From the NCBI GenBank assembly GCA_017961345.1, contig JAGCXP010000020.1, positions 16,719 to 80,718 of the forward strand: a stretch of 64,000 nucleotides of DNA. Reading direction: 5' to 3'. The position numbers were made by a program, and so were the translations under genes. Every line of letters starts with the position of its first letter. Position 1 is the first letter of the stretch. Source of the DNA: Bacteroidales bacterium (GTDB taxonomy: Bacteria; Bacteroidota; Bacteroidia; Bacteroidales; UBA932). Positions 51,292 to 59,405 of this stretch are shown piece by piece. Below the pieces are notes generated by a model. It made no database searches. It worked only from the letters and a program-made list of their open reading frames with translations, and was not told the origin of the DNA.

Positions 51292-51653
51292 TATTTGGCG
51301 ATAAAAAAGCAGCCGGCCATAATCAGCAGCACGCCCAGCCATTTGGCTGCGCCGACAGGTTCGTGGAAAAAGAGGATGGCTGCAATCATTCCGAAGACAT
51401 AGCTCAGGGAGACCATCGGATAGGCCATGCTGAAGGGGAAATGCTTGATGATGTAGAACCACAGCAGGCTTCCCGCGCCATAGCAAATGCCGCAGGCGGC
51501 AAACTGCCAGTTGACGAAGACGGACTTCCAGAAGGCGGCGCTCCAGGCGAAGGGAAGCATCCGCGCGAGGGCGAATTTGAGCAGGACCTGTCCGGCGACC
51601 AGCAGCAGGCTCTGAACGATGGCGAGCGGGAGGAGAAGCAGGTTGTTCATCAC
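51291..51653 (-). CDS. Small EamA/SMR-like four-helix membrane protein
   Basis: The 120-residue product has four hydrophobic helices (about 3-27, 42-65, 70-92, 98-117). The pattern 'FSMAYPMVSLSYVFGMIAAILFF' in outline and the C-terminal 'LGVLLIMAGCFFI' resemble half-size EamA domains such as ArnE/ArnF flippase subunits. In this operon it may help flip a lipid-linked intermediate; this is inference from context. Its start adjoins the ketosynthase stop directly. Confidence 0.75.
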   Translation of the reverse strand: MMNNLLLLPLAIVQSLLLVAGQVLLKFALARMLPFAWSAAFWKSVFVNWQFAACGICYGAGSLLWFYIIKHFPFSMAYPMVSLSYVFGMIAAILFFHEPVGAAKWLGVLLIMAGCFFIAK

Positions 51654-53369
51654 TTAATCAAGGGTATAAATCGTACTTTCCGCCCGGAAAACGGCGGTCT
51701 TTCCTTCCGAGAGTTCTTCGTCGAAGGCGCACACGAGCACGTTCTTCGCCTGGCCTTTGCGCAGGCGGATTCTCGCATCCCGCTGCGCCCAGAACGCGGA
51801 TTGCTCACCCTGGGAGTAGGTGATGTTGTAGCCGTGGCACTGCGTGCGGATGGCGATGGCCGAACCGATGGTGTTGTGCGTGCTCTGCATGAACAGGGTG
51901 GGCTTGAGCAACTCCTCGTGATTGGCGCTGATGTCCTCCAGGAACTGGGTGCTCAACTCGAGCATCCCCCTGGAGGTGGCGGTAATGATGGCATCGGGGT
52001 GCTCAAGGCCGGCTTCTTTCAGGGCGAGGAAGGCCGAGAGCAGGCTGGCTTTCATCAGGGTGCTCATCCGCCGCGTGTCCATCGGGGAGAGATAGTCCTT
52101 GAGCAGGGGGAGTTGTTCGACGTTGTCCACCATCTGCCGGGCGGCGATACGGATCCCGTCCTCCGAGGCAAGCGAAGGGCTTTGCGTTTCAAGACGGTGC
52201 TTGCTCAGGATCAGGGAGGAGTCGTTGCCGCCGAAGCCGAAGGAATTGCACAGCACATACTCCAGATTCACTCCGCTGCAGCCGAGGGAGGGGATGACGC
52301 CGCCGGGAATCGGATGGCTCCAGCCCAGGGAGGCGGGAATGAAACCGTTCTGCATGGCGAGCAGGCAGATGACCGTCTCCACGGCGCCGGCCGCGGAGGT
52401 GGTGTGCCCGGTGTAGGACTTGGTGCTGGACATAGGGGGAACGGCCTCCCCGAATACCCGCCTGAAGGCGGCGCTTTCCGAGGCGTCGTTGTCCGGCGTA
52501 CCGGTCCCGTGGGCGTTGATGTATTGGATGTCCTGCGGCTGGAGACCGGCCATTTTCAGGGCTCCGCTCATCGCCAGGAATGCGCCTTCGCCGTCTTTGG
52601 AGGTCGCGGTCTGGTGGAAGGCGTCGCAACGGTTGGCGTAGCCGGCGAGGTAGGCCAGGGCGTTCGGAGCGTCTTTTTCCAGCACCACGAAAGCGGCGCC
52701 TTCGCCGAGGTTGAGGCCCGCGCGCGTCTCGTCGAAAGGACGGCACTGCTGCCGGTCCAGGATCATCAGGGTGTTGAAGCCGTTGAGGTGGTAGCGGCTG
52801 AGCGGCTCGCTGCCGCCGGCAATCACGAGGTCCACCTCGTCGTTTTCCAGCATCTCGGCCCCGACCATCATCGCGTTCAGGGCCGAGGAACAGGCGGTGC
52901 AAATGGTGCAGCAGCGCGCTCCGGAAAGTCCGGAAAATTCCGCGATTTCATCGGTGCTTTTCCCACATTCATTGCTGTGGGGCAGGTACTGGAGTTCCGG
53001 CTCCGTTTTCATCCGCTCGAAATACTGTTCCGTCACGTCCATCACGCCGACGGTCGTGCCGGAAATGAGGGCGACCCGTTTGTGGGAGAGGTCCTTGATG
53101 CCGGCTTGCTGCAGGGCTTCCCGTACGGCGAGGGCCCCCATCGCGGAGGTCCGGCTGACCGGCTCTTCCCGGCGAATGCCCAGCATCGCTTTCATTTCAT
53201 CGGTGGAGCGTTTGATTTCCCCGACGGGGATGTCCGTGTGGATGGACGAAAGGTATTTCATCGGCCCGATGCCGGATTGTTTCCGCTGCAGGGAAACGAG
53301 CACCTGCTGCGCGTTGTTGCCAATCGCGCAGAGAATGCCCATACCGGTGATGGAAATGGCCCCTCGCAT
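51654..53369 (-). CDS. Ketosynthase fused to a C-terminal chain-length-factor-like half-ketosynthase
   Basis: The 571-residue product has a complete condensing enzyme in residues 1-390 with the Cys-His-His triad: Cys160 in 'ICTACSSALNA', His287 in 'INAHGTGTPD' and His322 in 'YTGHTTSAAGA'. Residues about 400-571 look like a separate Ketoacyl-synt_2/chain-length-factor domain ('LLSAFLALKEAGLEHPDAI', 'QSTHNTIGSAIAI', 'FWAQRDARIRLRKG'), lacking an active-site Cys. In characterised aryl-polyene systems the condensing unit is a heterodimer of KS and chain-length factor; here both appear joined in one protein. One-base overlap with the ACP gene before it. Confidence 0.85.
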   Translation of the reverse strand: MRGAISITGMGILCAIGNNAQQVLVSLQRKQSGIGPMKYLSSIHTDIPVGEIKRSTDEMKAMLGIRREEPVSRTSAMGALAVREALQQAGIKDLSHKRVALISGTTVGVMDVTEQYFERMKTEPELQYLPHSNECGKSTDEIAEFSGLSGARCCTICTACSSALNAMMVGAEMLENDEVDLVIAGGSEPLSRYHLNGFNTLMILDRQQCRPFDETRAGLNLGEGAAFVVLEKDAPNALAYLAGYANRCDAFHQTATSKDGEGAFLAMSGALKMAGLQPQDIQYINAHGTGTPDNDASESAAFRRVFGEAVPPMSSTKSYTGHTTSAAGAVETVICLLAMQNGFIPASLGWSHPIPGGVIPSLGCSGVNLEYVLCNSFGFGGNDSSLILSKHRLETQSPSLASEDGIRIAARQMVDNVEQLPLLKDYLSPMDTRRMSTLMKASLLSAFLALKEAGLEHPDAIITATSRGMLELSTQFLEDISANHEELLKPTLFMQSTHNTIGSAIAIRTQCHGYNITYSQGEQSAFWAQRDARIRLRKGQAKNVLVCAFDEELSEGKTAVFRAESTIYTLD

Positions 53370-53626
53370 TATTTCGTACGATGCTTCTGGACGTAGTCCG
53401 CGATGCAGTTGATGCTCTTGAAGACTTCCTTGCCTTCCGCGGGGCTGGCGAGTTTGATACCGTAGTGCTTGTCGAGAATGACAATCAGTTCCAGGGCGTC
53501 AATCGAATCCAGACCCAGGCCGTCTCCGAAGAGCGGCGCGTCGTTGTCAATCTGCTCCGGAGTCATGTCCTCCAGGTTCAGGGCATCGATAATCTGTGTC
53601 TTGAGATTGAAAATCAGTTCTTCCAT
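53369..53626 (-). CDS. Acyl carrier protein of the pigment cluster (ACP 1)
   Basis: The 85-residue acidic product has 'GLGLDSIDALELIVILDKHYG' in outline, with Ser41 as the phosphopantetheine site. It is clearly different from housekeeping AcpP at 33600 ('GADSLD'). It lies between two ketosynthase genes, four bases after the second ketosynthase's end on the transcript, and probably carries the growing polyene. Confidence 0.92.
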   Translation of the reverse strand: MEELIFNLKTQIIDALNLEDMTPEQIDNDAPLFGDGLGLDSIDALELIVILDKHYGIKLASPAEGKEVFKSINCIADYVQKHRTK

Positions 53627-53630
53627 GGTA

Positions 53631-55358
53631 TTATTTTTTGATTTTAATCAGTTTGAGTTCGGCCCGGAACGCCGTTTCCTCCGTGCAGTCCACCCAGCCG
53701 TAAATCATGGCGGCGGGACGGGTGGCGTCCGTCGTGGCTTTGGCGATGGCTTCGATCCGGCTGTCGTCCCGCTCGGGGATCATGACCAGGGTGGTCTCGC
53801 CTTTGATCTGCTGCGAGAGCGCGATCTCGCCCAATACGATATTGGGGAGGGTGTTGATAAAGACGGCCGGGGACGGGTAGAACGCATCCGGAGCGGAGAA
53901 GGTGGACAGGTGTTTGCGGTCGGCCAGAAGGGAGCCGTTCTGCGTGAAAAAGAGAAGGGCGATGTCTTCGGCGGGGCAGTCTTCGAGCGCGTCTTTGGCC
54001 AGCAGTCCGGCCCCCAGATAGGCCAGGCGGCTGAACAGGTCCATTTTGAAAAAACGGGAGCCGTCGGCAAGGCGGGCTTTGAACAGTTCGGAAAGAAGGG
54101 CGGCTCCGCGCTCCTGTGCGGGAACGGCCTCGCCGTCCAGCCAAAGTCCGTCCGGGGTGATGCGCAGGCTTTTGACAAGGTCGTATTGTGCAGGAACCGG
54201 AGCGAATTGCGCCGAAGAGGGAGCATGGGAGCTTCCCTGCGCCGAAAAGACGCTTTTGGCATAGAGCAGGGCGCCGTTGCAGCTGCCGAAGCCGGATTGC
54301 GTCTTGATAAACGCGCGTTTGGAGGTGGATAGCAGCGTGTCGCAGACTTGGATTTTTCCGCTGACGCCGATTTCCTGGAACCCGAGGGTCGGGAGAACCA
54401 GCCCTTCGTCGAGCGAGCACATCGTGATGATGGCCTCGACGACGCCCGAGGCCCCGAACGTGTGGCCGAAATGCGCTTTGTAGGCCGTGACGGGTATGTC
54501 GCAGAGCCCGGCGTTTCCGATGCCCTTGGACTCCATCTGGTCGTTGAACATGGTGGCCGTTCCGTGGGCGGTCACGCAGGCGAGGCTTTCCCGTACTTCC
54601 GGGGTAAGCACTTTTTGGATGGCCCGGCAGACCCCGTCTCCGCTGGGAATGGGGGCACTGACGTGGTAGGCGTCGTTGTTGAGGCAGCCGTCGCAGAGCC
54701 GCCAGCATTCGCTCCCGTCGTCGCGCGTGAGCACCATCGTGGCGGCGCATTCGCCGATGTTCAGGCCCAGGCGCTCGATGTCGAAGGGGCGGCAGGGGGC
54801 TGCGGAGAGCGCCTTGAAGGAAAAGAACCCCGCCAGGACGAAGGCGGACAGGGCGTCCGCTCCGCAGACAAGCGCGCTGTCATACGCACCGGAGGCAATC
54901 AGCCGGTCGGCAAGCATCTGTGCCGTAGCGCCGGAAATGCAGGCGTTGCTGACAGCCAGGGGTTCGCTCACAAATCCCAGCGCCTGCGCCACTTTTTTGA
55001 CGGCCAGGGGCGGAGCCAGGAAAAGTCCGTCTTTGTCCGGCGTCTCTCCCAGTTCTTCAACACCCCCCGTGGACGTTCCCACGATCAGCAGGGTGCGCGG
55101 CGAGGCGGGATCGACGTCGCAGCGGGAGAGCGCGTCCCTCACGGAGTGGAGCACCAGCGATTCGAACCAACTGAAGCCCTCCAGGTGGAGCGAGCGTTTC
55201 TGCTCCTGCGAAAAAATACCCAAGCAAAACCTTCCCGGGACGCCGAGGCATCCGTCCATCGTTTTCAGGCCGGACTCCCCGCGACGCACGGCCGCATAGT
55301 TTTCTTCGGTCGAGAGTCCCAGGGGGGAGGTGATGTTGGTAGCGACGATGCTTGTCAT
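53631..55358 (-). CDS. Ketosynthase with C-terminal extension
   Basis: The 575-residue product starts at the ATG at 55358, which overlaps the thioesterase stop by four bases; the frame eight codons longer is less likely. It has Cys140 in 'SNACISGATAQ', His265 in 'TAHGTATMFND' and His299 in 'HFGHTFGASG', so the condensing site is intact. After about residue 390 follows an extra region of some 180 residues with 'LLFFTQNGSLLADRKH' and 'FINTLPNIVLGEIAL' that again looks like a partial ketosynthase fold. The combination of an ISGA active site with this tail fits the second aryl-polyene ketosynthase class. Confidence 0.85.
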   Translation of the reverse strand: MTSIVATNITSPLGLSTEENYAAVRRGESGLKTMDGCLGVPGRFCLGIFSQEQKRSLHLEGFSWFESLVLHSVRDALSRCDVDPASPRTLLIVGTSTGGVEELGETPDKDGLFLAPPLAVKKVAQALGFVSEPLAVSNACISGATAQMLADRLIASGAYDSALVCGADALSAFVLAGFFSFKALSAAPCRPFDIERLGLNIGECAATMVLTRDDGSECWRLCDGCLNNDAYHVSAPIPSGDGVCRAIQKVLTPEVRESLACVTAHGTATMFNDQMESKGIGNAGLCDIPVTAYKAHFGHTFGASGVVEAIITMCSLDEGLVLPTLGFQEIGVSGKIQVCDTLLSTSKRAFIKTQSGFGSCNGALLYAKSVFSAQGSSHAPSSAQFAPVPAQYDLVKSLRITPDGLWLDGEAVPAQERGAALLSELFKARLADGSRFFKMDLFSRLAYLGAGLLAKDALEDCPAEDIALLFFTQNGSLLADRKHLSTFSAPDAFYPSPAVFINTLPNIVLGEIALSQQIKGETTLVMIPERDDSRIEAIAKATTDATRPAAMIYGWVDCTEETAFRAELKLIKIKK

Positions 55359-55780
55359 AGCAGTCCCATCTCCTGTTTCCACTGCGTGTAGAAAGCCGGA
55401 GACTCCCAGAGCAGTTTGTAATCTTTATCCATAAAAACCTGCACGGAGGTGCCCGTAAGGAACACTTCGCCGTCCGCAGGGTTGAAAATCACGTAGTCGA
55501 AGACGATTTTTGCCGCGTCCGTGGGCCGGTAGGTGATGCGGACAACGGGCTTCATGCCGTAGCGCAGGGGTTTCTTGTAACTCAGGCGCAGATCCACTAC
55601 GGGTGCAAAGGTGTATTCGACGATGTATTTGGTGTAGGAGAGGCCGTAACGGGCGCCGAAGGCTTCCCGGGCATCTTCCAGATAGGTGGCGTAGGCCCCG
55701 TGCCAGACGACGCCCATCATGTCCACTTCGCTGAAGCGGATGTCAAGCTGTTTTTCGACGGAGAGTACTTTTTCTGCCAT
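55355..55780 (-). CDS. Acyl-CoA/ACP thioesterase (4-hydroxybenzoyl-CoA thioesterase-like hotdog)
   Basis: The real frame is 141 residues from the ATG at 55780; the much longer open frame upstream is the shadow of the dehydratase gene. The product shows 'DIRFSEVDMMGVVWHGAYATYLEDARE' in short blocks (Asp and His of the 4HBT active site in 'EVDMMGVVWHG'), then 'VVDLRLSYKKPLRYG'. It could release the chain or edit stalled ACPs. Its ATG overlaps the dehydratase stop by one base and its end overlaps the ketosynthase start by four. Confidence 0.87.
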   Translation of the reverse strand: MAEKVLSVEKQLDIRFSEVDMMGVVWHGAYATYLEDAREAFGARYGLSYTKYIVEYTFAPVVDLRLSYKKPLRYGMKPVVRITYRPTDAAKIVFDYVIFNPADGEVFLTGTSVQVFMDKDYKLLWESPAFYTQWKQEMGLL

Positions 55781-56235
55781 TATTCCTCGTTGTTTTTGAC
55801 GGCCAGTTTGACCTGTCCCGTCGCAATGATTTGTCCGTCGCAGCGGACCGTCGCCGTGGCGAGCGTCATACCGAACACCTCTTCCAGCACGTCCACCGTC
55901 GTGGTAAGGGTCTGGCCGACACGGGCCTTTCCCAGGACGACATAGTCCCGGATGGCGCCGATGTAGCCGACCTGCACGTCGCGGCCGAGAATGTATTTGT
56001 TGTAGAAACCGATGCGGGAGGCGCAGGTCTGGGCAATGTTTTCCATCATTCCGCTGGCGGAGAAACAACCGTCCTCGACGAGGAGGTTGTCTTCCCGGAT
56101 GAGCGTCTGCGTGGTCGAAGTGCCCAGTTCGAAATGGGTGAGGGCGCCCACCATCACGAAGGGTTCCTGCTGGGGAAGGACGCTGTGGATGTCGATCGTC
56201 CGGAGGAAGTCGTCGGTCACGTCGGAGAGCTTCAT
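55780..56235 (-). CDS. Second hotdog-fold dehydratase-like protein (FabZ/ApeP-like)
   Basis: The 151-residue product has 'HSVLPQQEPFVMVGALTHFE', 'VEDGCFSASGMMENIAQTCA' and 'GAIRDYVVLGKARVGQTL'. The position of 'GCFSASGMMENIAQ' corresponds to the FabZ helix with the catalytic acid (Glu in MMEN), but the usual active-site HFPG loop is replaced by a divergent sequence, as in the ApeP class. It may act with the other dehydratase or form a heteromer. Four-base overlap with the upstream acyltransferase gene. Confidence 0.8.
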   Translation of the reverse strand: MKLSDVTDDFLRTIDIHSVLPQQEPFVMVGALTHFELGTSTTQTLIREDNLLVEDGCFSASGMMENIAQTCASRIGFYNKYILGRDVQVGYIGAIRDYVVLGKARVGQTLTTTVDVLEEVFGMTLATATVRCDGQIIATGQVKLAVKNNEE

Positions 56236-57113
56236 GATGCCCAGAAATCAAAAAAGTTATACCATTGGGCCGGGTACAGGCGGACCAGACGTTCCAGTTC
56301 GCGTACATAGGCCTCGCTCAGTTGCCGGATCTGTTCCTTGCGGGAGGCCTGCTTGTCGTAGGGCAGCCAGGTCAGGAAAATCCGGTATTTTTTCAGCCCT
56401 TCCTTCATCACGTTGACCGCGAGCGCTTCCACGCCCCGCATGGTCGCCACGCTGAAAGGCCCTTGGGGGAAGCGGGCCTGCTTTCCCAGGAAATCGGCCG
56501 TAATGCAGCGTCCGCCTTCCATATGCCGGTCGGCGGGGAAACTGATGATGTCGCCCGCGCAGAGCGCCTTGTCGATTTCGAAAAGATGGCTCATATCGGG
56601 CTGCAGGGCAATCATGCTGACGTTGGTCTTGGTGAACATGCTGTCGCGCCCTTTCATCACGGACTCTTTTTCGAAAGAGTACACGATGGCGTGAATCTGC
56701 TTGTAGGGGGAGACGAGGGAGTAGCCGGCAATCTCATAGTTGCCGATATGGGAACTCAGCTGGATGAACCCTTCCGGCCTTTTCTCCAGTTGCTTGAAAT
56801 AATCCGTGCCTTCAATCTGCACGTTGAAGCCTTTGCCGGCGTACATCGCGAAGCGGTCGATGACCACCTGGGCGAAAAGGCAGTGATTGCGGAAGGTCAG
56901 GTGGCAGGATTTGAAAAAGCCGAACCCCAGATGGCGGCGGTAAAAATCCCAGGCCGTCTTCCGGCTTTTGTTGAAAATCAGGCAGAAAGGAACGATGAAA
57001 ATGTCGGTGAACAGATAGAGGAAATACACGGGGGTAAAATGCAGAAGACGGATGAGTGCTTTGTGCATCCATCCGTTTCCGAAGGTCGTTCCCATCCACT
57101 GGCGCTCCGCCAT
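56232..57113 (-). CDS. LpxL/HtrB-like lysophospholipid acyltransferase
   Basis: The 293-residue product belongs to the lipid A acyltransferase-like family: an N-terminal membrane helix (about 25-47), 'NKSRKTAWDFYRRHLG', the H-x4-E motif 'SSHIGNYE' (His122, Glu127) and 'PADRHMEGGRCI', with 'RFPQGPFSVA' later. It presumably transfers an acyl group, possibly the polyene itself, from ACP to a lipid acceptor at the inner membrane. It adds a third acyltransferase to the operon alongside the two fused ones. Confidence 0.88.
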   Translation of the reverse strand: MAERQWMGTTFGNGWMHKALIRLLHFTPVYFLYLFTDIFIVPFCLIFNKSRKTAWDFYRRHLGFGFFKSCHLTFRNHCLFAQVVIDRFAMYAGKGFNVQIEGTDYFKQLEKRPEGFIQLSSHIGNYEIAGYSLVSPYKQIHAIVYSFEKESVMKGRDSMFTKTNVSMIALQPDMSHLFEIDKALCAGDIISFPADRHMEGGRCITADFLGKQARFPQGPFSVATMRGVEALAVNVMKEGLKKYRIFLTWLPYDKQASRKEQIRQLSEAYVRELERLVRLYPAQWYNFFDFWAS

Positions 57114-57116
57114 TCG

Positions 57117-57359
57117 TTATCCGAGTTTGCTTTCTACGTAGTCGCAGAATTTGGAGAACGTGTTGACGCCGACCATCTCCTCCTGCTTGATCTTGAAGCC
57201 GAAGATGTTATTGACGAGTACGACGATGTCGACAAAATCCAGGCTGTCGATGCCGAGGTCTTCTTTCAGCCGTGCATCGGGGACAATCTTGTCCTCGTCC
57301 ACCTCGATGTCTTCAATCAGAAAGGCCTTGACTTTTTCTTCAATTTCTTTTCTGTCCAT
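57117..57359 (-). CDS. Acyl carrier protein of the pigment cluster (ACP 2)
   Basis: The 80-residue product has 'KEDLGIDSLDFVDIVVLVNN' with Ser39 as the phosphopantetheine attachment site. It sits between the first ketosynthase gene (seven-base gap) and the acyltransferase gene (three-base gap). Two free ACPs are usual for aryl-polyene clusters, often with one dedicated to the starter or to product transfer. Confidence 0.92.
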   Translation of the reverse strand: MDRKEIEEKVKAFLIEDIEVDEDKIVPDARLKEDLGIDSLDFVDIVVLVNNIFGFKIKQEEMVGVNTFSKFCDYVESKLG

Positions 57360-57366
57360 ATCGTTG

Positions 57367-58587
57367 TCAGATTTTTTTAAGAATCAGGGCGCTGTTTGTC
57401 CCGCCGAAGCCGAAGGAGTTGCTCAGGACGGTGTCGACGGGGGTGTCCACCGTCTTTCGCGCCAGGTTGAGTTTTTCGGAGAATTCGTCGCCCTGCTCGA
57501 AGTTGAGGTTGGGCGCGACGAAGTTGTGCTGCATCATAATGAGCGAATAGACGATTTCGCTCGCTCCCGCCATCCAGCATTCGTGGCCGGTCATGCCCTT
57601 GGTGCTGCTGATGAGCGTGCGGGTTCCCTGGAACAGTTCCGAGAGGGCCTGCGCTTCGCACTTGTCGCCCTGGGGCGTGCCGGTGGCGTGGGCGTTGACG
57701 TAATCGATATCGCCCGCCTTCATGCCGGCATCTTCAAGCGCGCGCTGCATCGCCCGGCGGCATCCTTCCGCACTGGGCTGGCTGATGACCGGCGTCCCGT
57801 TGGAGGAGAAACCATATCCGACGACTTCCGCGAGAATGGTCGCTCCGCGGGCAATGGCGTGTTCGTATTCTTCCAGCACGAGGGCGGCCGCTCCGCCGCT
57901 GGGCACGAGCCCGTCGCGGTCGCGGTCGAAGGGACGGCTGGCTTTTTCTGGCTCCGAGGTCTTCCCGGAGAAGGCGCCGAGCGCATCGAAGGAGGCCATT
58001 GAGTAGTAGTTCGTCTCCTGGGCTCCACCGCACAGGACCATATCCTGCAGGCCGCTCCGGATGAACAGGTAACCCAGGCCGATGGAGTGGCTTCCGCTGG
58101 CGCAGGCGGCGCTGACGGTGAAGTTGATGCCCTTCAGGCGGAAGATGGTGCTCAGGTTCATGTTGACCGTCGAGTTCATCGCCTGGAAGATGTAGGACTG
58201 GCCGAGCAGCTGGCTGTCGTGCTTATCCATCATCAGGCGGTCCGTCTCGATGACGGGCTTGGCCGAGGAGTCGTTGCCGAAGAGGCAGCCGATTTCGTGG
58301 ATGTCGAGGTACTGGTCGTCGATACCGGCCATCCTGAGGGCCTGCGAGCCGGCCATGAACGCATATTCGGCTTCTTCGGAAAGGCCCCGGCGGAGGTGGC
58401 GGTCAAGAATGCCTTTGAGCTCAGGCTTGGGAACGATGCCCGTCAGCGGGGACTGAAAACCGTATTCCAGGCGCTCCGGCTCAATGCCGATGCCGGATTT
58501 TCCGTTATAAAGAGAGTCCTTGACCTGTTCGACGGAAGTGCCGATACAGGACCAGATACCCATTCCGCTGATGACAACCCGCCTCAT
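57367..58587 (-). CDS. FabB/FabF-like beta-ketoacyl-ACP synthase
   Basis: The 406-residue product is a single-domain condensing enzyme with Cys162 in 'SAACASGSHSIG', His300 in 'NAHATGTPQGD' and His335 in 'MTGHECWMAGA'. 'NSFGFGGTNSALIL' closes the protein. It is the most FabB/F-like of the three ketosynthases and may make the first condensations or provide the chain to which the polyene is added. It abuts the reductase gene without a spacer. Confidence 0.92.
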   Translation of the reverse strand: MRRVVISGMGIWSCIGTSVEQVKDSLYNGKSGIGIEPERLEYGFQSPLTGIVPKPELKGILDRHLRRGLSEEAEYAFMAGSQALRMAGIDDQYLDIHEIGCLFGNDSSAKPVIETDRLMMDKHDSQLLGQSYIFQAMNSTVNMNLSTIFRLKGINFTVSAACASGSHSIGLGYLFIRSGLQDMVLCGGAQETNYYSMASFDALGAFSGKTSEPEKASRPFDRDRDGLVPSGGAAALVLEEYEHAIARGATILAEVVGYGFSSNGTPVISQPSAEGCRRAMQRALEDAGMKAGDIDYVNAHATGTPQGDKCEAQALSELFQGTRTLISSTKGMTGHECWMAGASEIVYSLIMMQHNFVAPNLNFEQGDEFSEKLNLARKTVDTPVDTVLSNSFGFGGTNSALILKKI

Positions 58588-59322
58588 CTAGAAAAGCCCT
58601 CCGTTGATGCTGATGACTTCCCCCGTGATGTAACCGGTCTTTTCGGCGCAGAGGAACCCGACCAGTTCCGCCACCTCTTCGGGGCGGCCGAAACGTTTCA
58701 TCGGAATCATCTTTTTCAGTTCCTCTTCGGGGAGGTCTTTGGTCATGTCCGTGGCGATGAAGCCGGGCGCGACGGCGTTGACCGTCACGTTGCGGGAGGC
58801 CGTTTCCTGTGCCAGCGCCCGGGTGGCGCCGATGACGGCCGCCTTGGCCGCACAGTAGTTGGTCTGCCCGGCGAGCCCTTTCAGGCCGGAAAGGGAGGAG
58901 ACGTTGACGATACGGCCCCCGTGTCCGCGGGCCATCATTTTCGGCAGCAGGTAGCGCGTGACGTAAAAGAGCCCGTTCACGGAAGTCCCGATGACGGCGT
59001 TCCAGTCTTCATCGGTCATCATGAACATCAGGTTGTCGCGGGAAACGCCGGCGTTGTTGACCAGATATGCGATATAGTCGTCGGGGTGCTTCTGCTCCCA
59101 CCCGCCCAGCGCGCGTTCCACCTCTTCCTTGTTGCTGACGTCCAGCCGCAGGGCTTCCGCGCTTCCGCCCAGTTGAAGGATTTGCCGGCAGACTTCCTGC
59201 ACCGCCGCTTCATTGGAACGGTATCCTACGATGACAGGCAGGCCCATTTCGGCGAATTTCAGGCAGATGGCTCTGCCGATTCCCCGGGATCCTCCCGTCA
59301 CGAATGCATATTTCAACCCCAT
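58588..59322 (-). CDS. FabG-like 3-oxoacyl-ACP reductase, first gene of the operon
   Basis: The 244-residue product starts at the ATG at 59322; the longer frame begins upstream of the promoter-proximal start and adds non-conserved residues. It is a classical short-chain dehydrogenase: cofactor loop 'TGGSRGIG' (9-16), 'NNAGV' (89-93), Ser143, Tyr156 and Lys160 ('TNYCAAK') as catalytic residues, and 'GYITGEVISINGG' at the end. It reduces 3-oxoacyl-ACP with NADPH in each elongation round. The operon promoter lies 28 bases upstream. Confidence 0.94.
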   Translation of the reverse strand: MGLKYAFVTGGSRGIGRAICLKFAEMGLPVIVGYRSNEAAVQEVCRQILQLGGSAEALRLDVSNKEEVERALGGWEQKHPDDYIAYLVNNAGVSRDNLMFMMTDEDWNAVIGTSVNGLFYVTRYLLPKMMARGHGGRIVNVSSLSGLKGLAGQTNYCAAKAAVIGATRALAQETASRNVTVNAVAPGFIATDMTKDLPEEELKKMIPMKRFGRPEEVAELVGFLCAEKTGYITGEVISINGGLF

Positions 59323-59349
59323 AATGAGATAAATTCTGATATTAACTTG

Positions 59350-59357
59350 CAAAGTTA
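59350..59357 (-). promoter_or_regulatory. -7 element TAacTTTG, promoter of the pigment operon
   Basis: On the minus strand TAACTTTG lies 28 bases before the FabG-like ATG at 59322. No other promoter of this strength was seen in the following 17 kb on that strand, so one transcript may cover all fifteen genes. It is divergent from the AspT-like promoter 33 bases away. Confidence 0.72.
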
Positions 59358-59389
59358 ACATTTTTCCCCCAAAAATCCCCCATTTTGAT

Positions 59390-59397
59390 TACCTTTG
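59390..59397 (+). promoter_or_regulatory. -7 element TAccTTTG for the AspT-like transporter
   Basis: TACCTTTG ends eight bases before the ATG at 59406, again predicting almost no 5' leader. Confidence 0.75.
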
Positions 59398-59405
59398 TGG
59401 CCGTT

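Larger units (their letters stand above)
41932..59357 (-). other. Aryl-polyene/flexirubin-type biosynthetic operon (15 genes, one promoter)
   Basis: Fifteen minus-strand genes run from the promoter at 59350-59357 to 41932 with gaps of at most 7 bases and many 1-22-base overlaps. In order they encode FabG-like reductase, ketosynthase, ACP, LpxL-like acyltransferase, hotdog dehydratase, thioesterase, ketosynthase with C-terminal extension, ACP, ketosynthase with C-terminal half-ketosynthase, EamA-like protein, LolA-like carrier, hotdog dehydratase, glycosyltransferase-acyltransferase, FAD oxidoreductase-acyltransferase, MMPL exporter and ACP-adenylation protein (sixteen activities counting the last fusion). 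This matches the known aryl-polyene family of type II polyketide pigments that are lipid-linked and exported to the outer membrane. The starter-forming ammonia-lyase is absent. Confidence 0.82.

Noticed and set aside
51276-53396. 706-codon open frame on the plus strand
   Set aside because: It is antisense to a ketosynthase with an intact catalytic triad; no domain is visible.
55781-56308. Long upstream extension of the thioesterase frame
   Set aside because: The extension is the shifted shadow of the dehydratase gene; the thioesterase begins at the ATG at 55780, which overlaps the dehydratase stop.
41030-59361. Possibility that the plus-strand hydrolases at 40234-41950 belong to the pigment cluster
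   Set aside because: They are on the opposite strand, at the 3' end of the operon, and continue the lpxH/methyltransferase unit with tight spacing.
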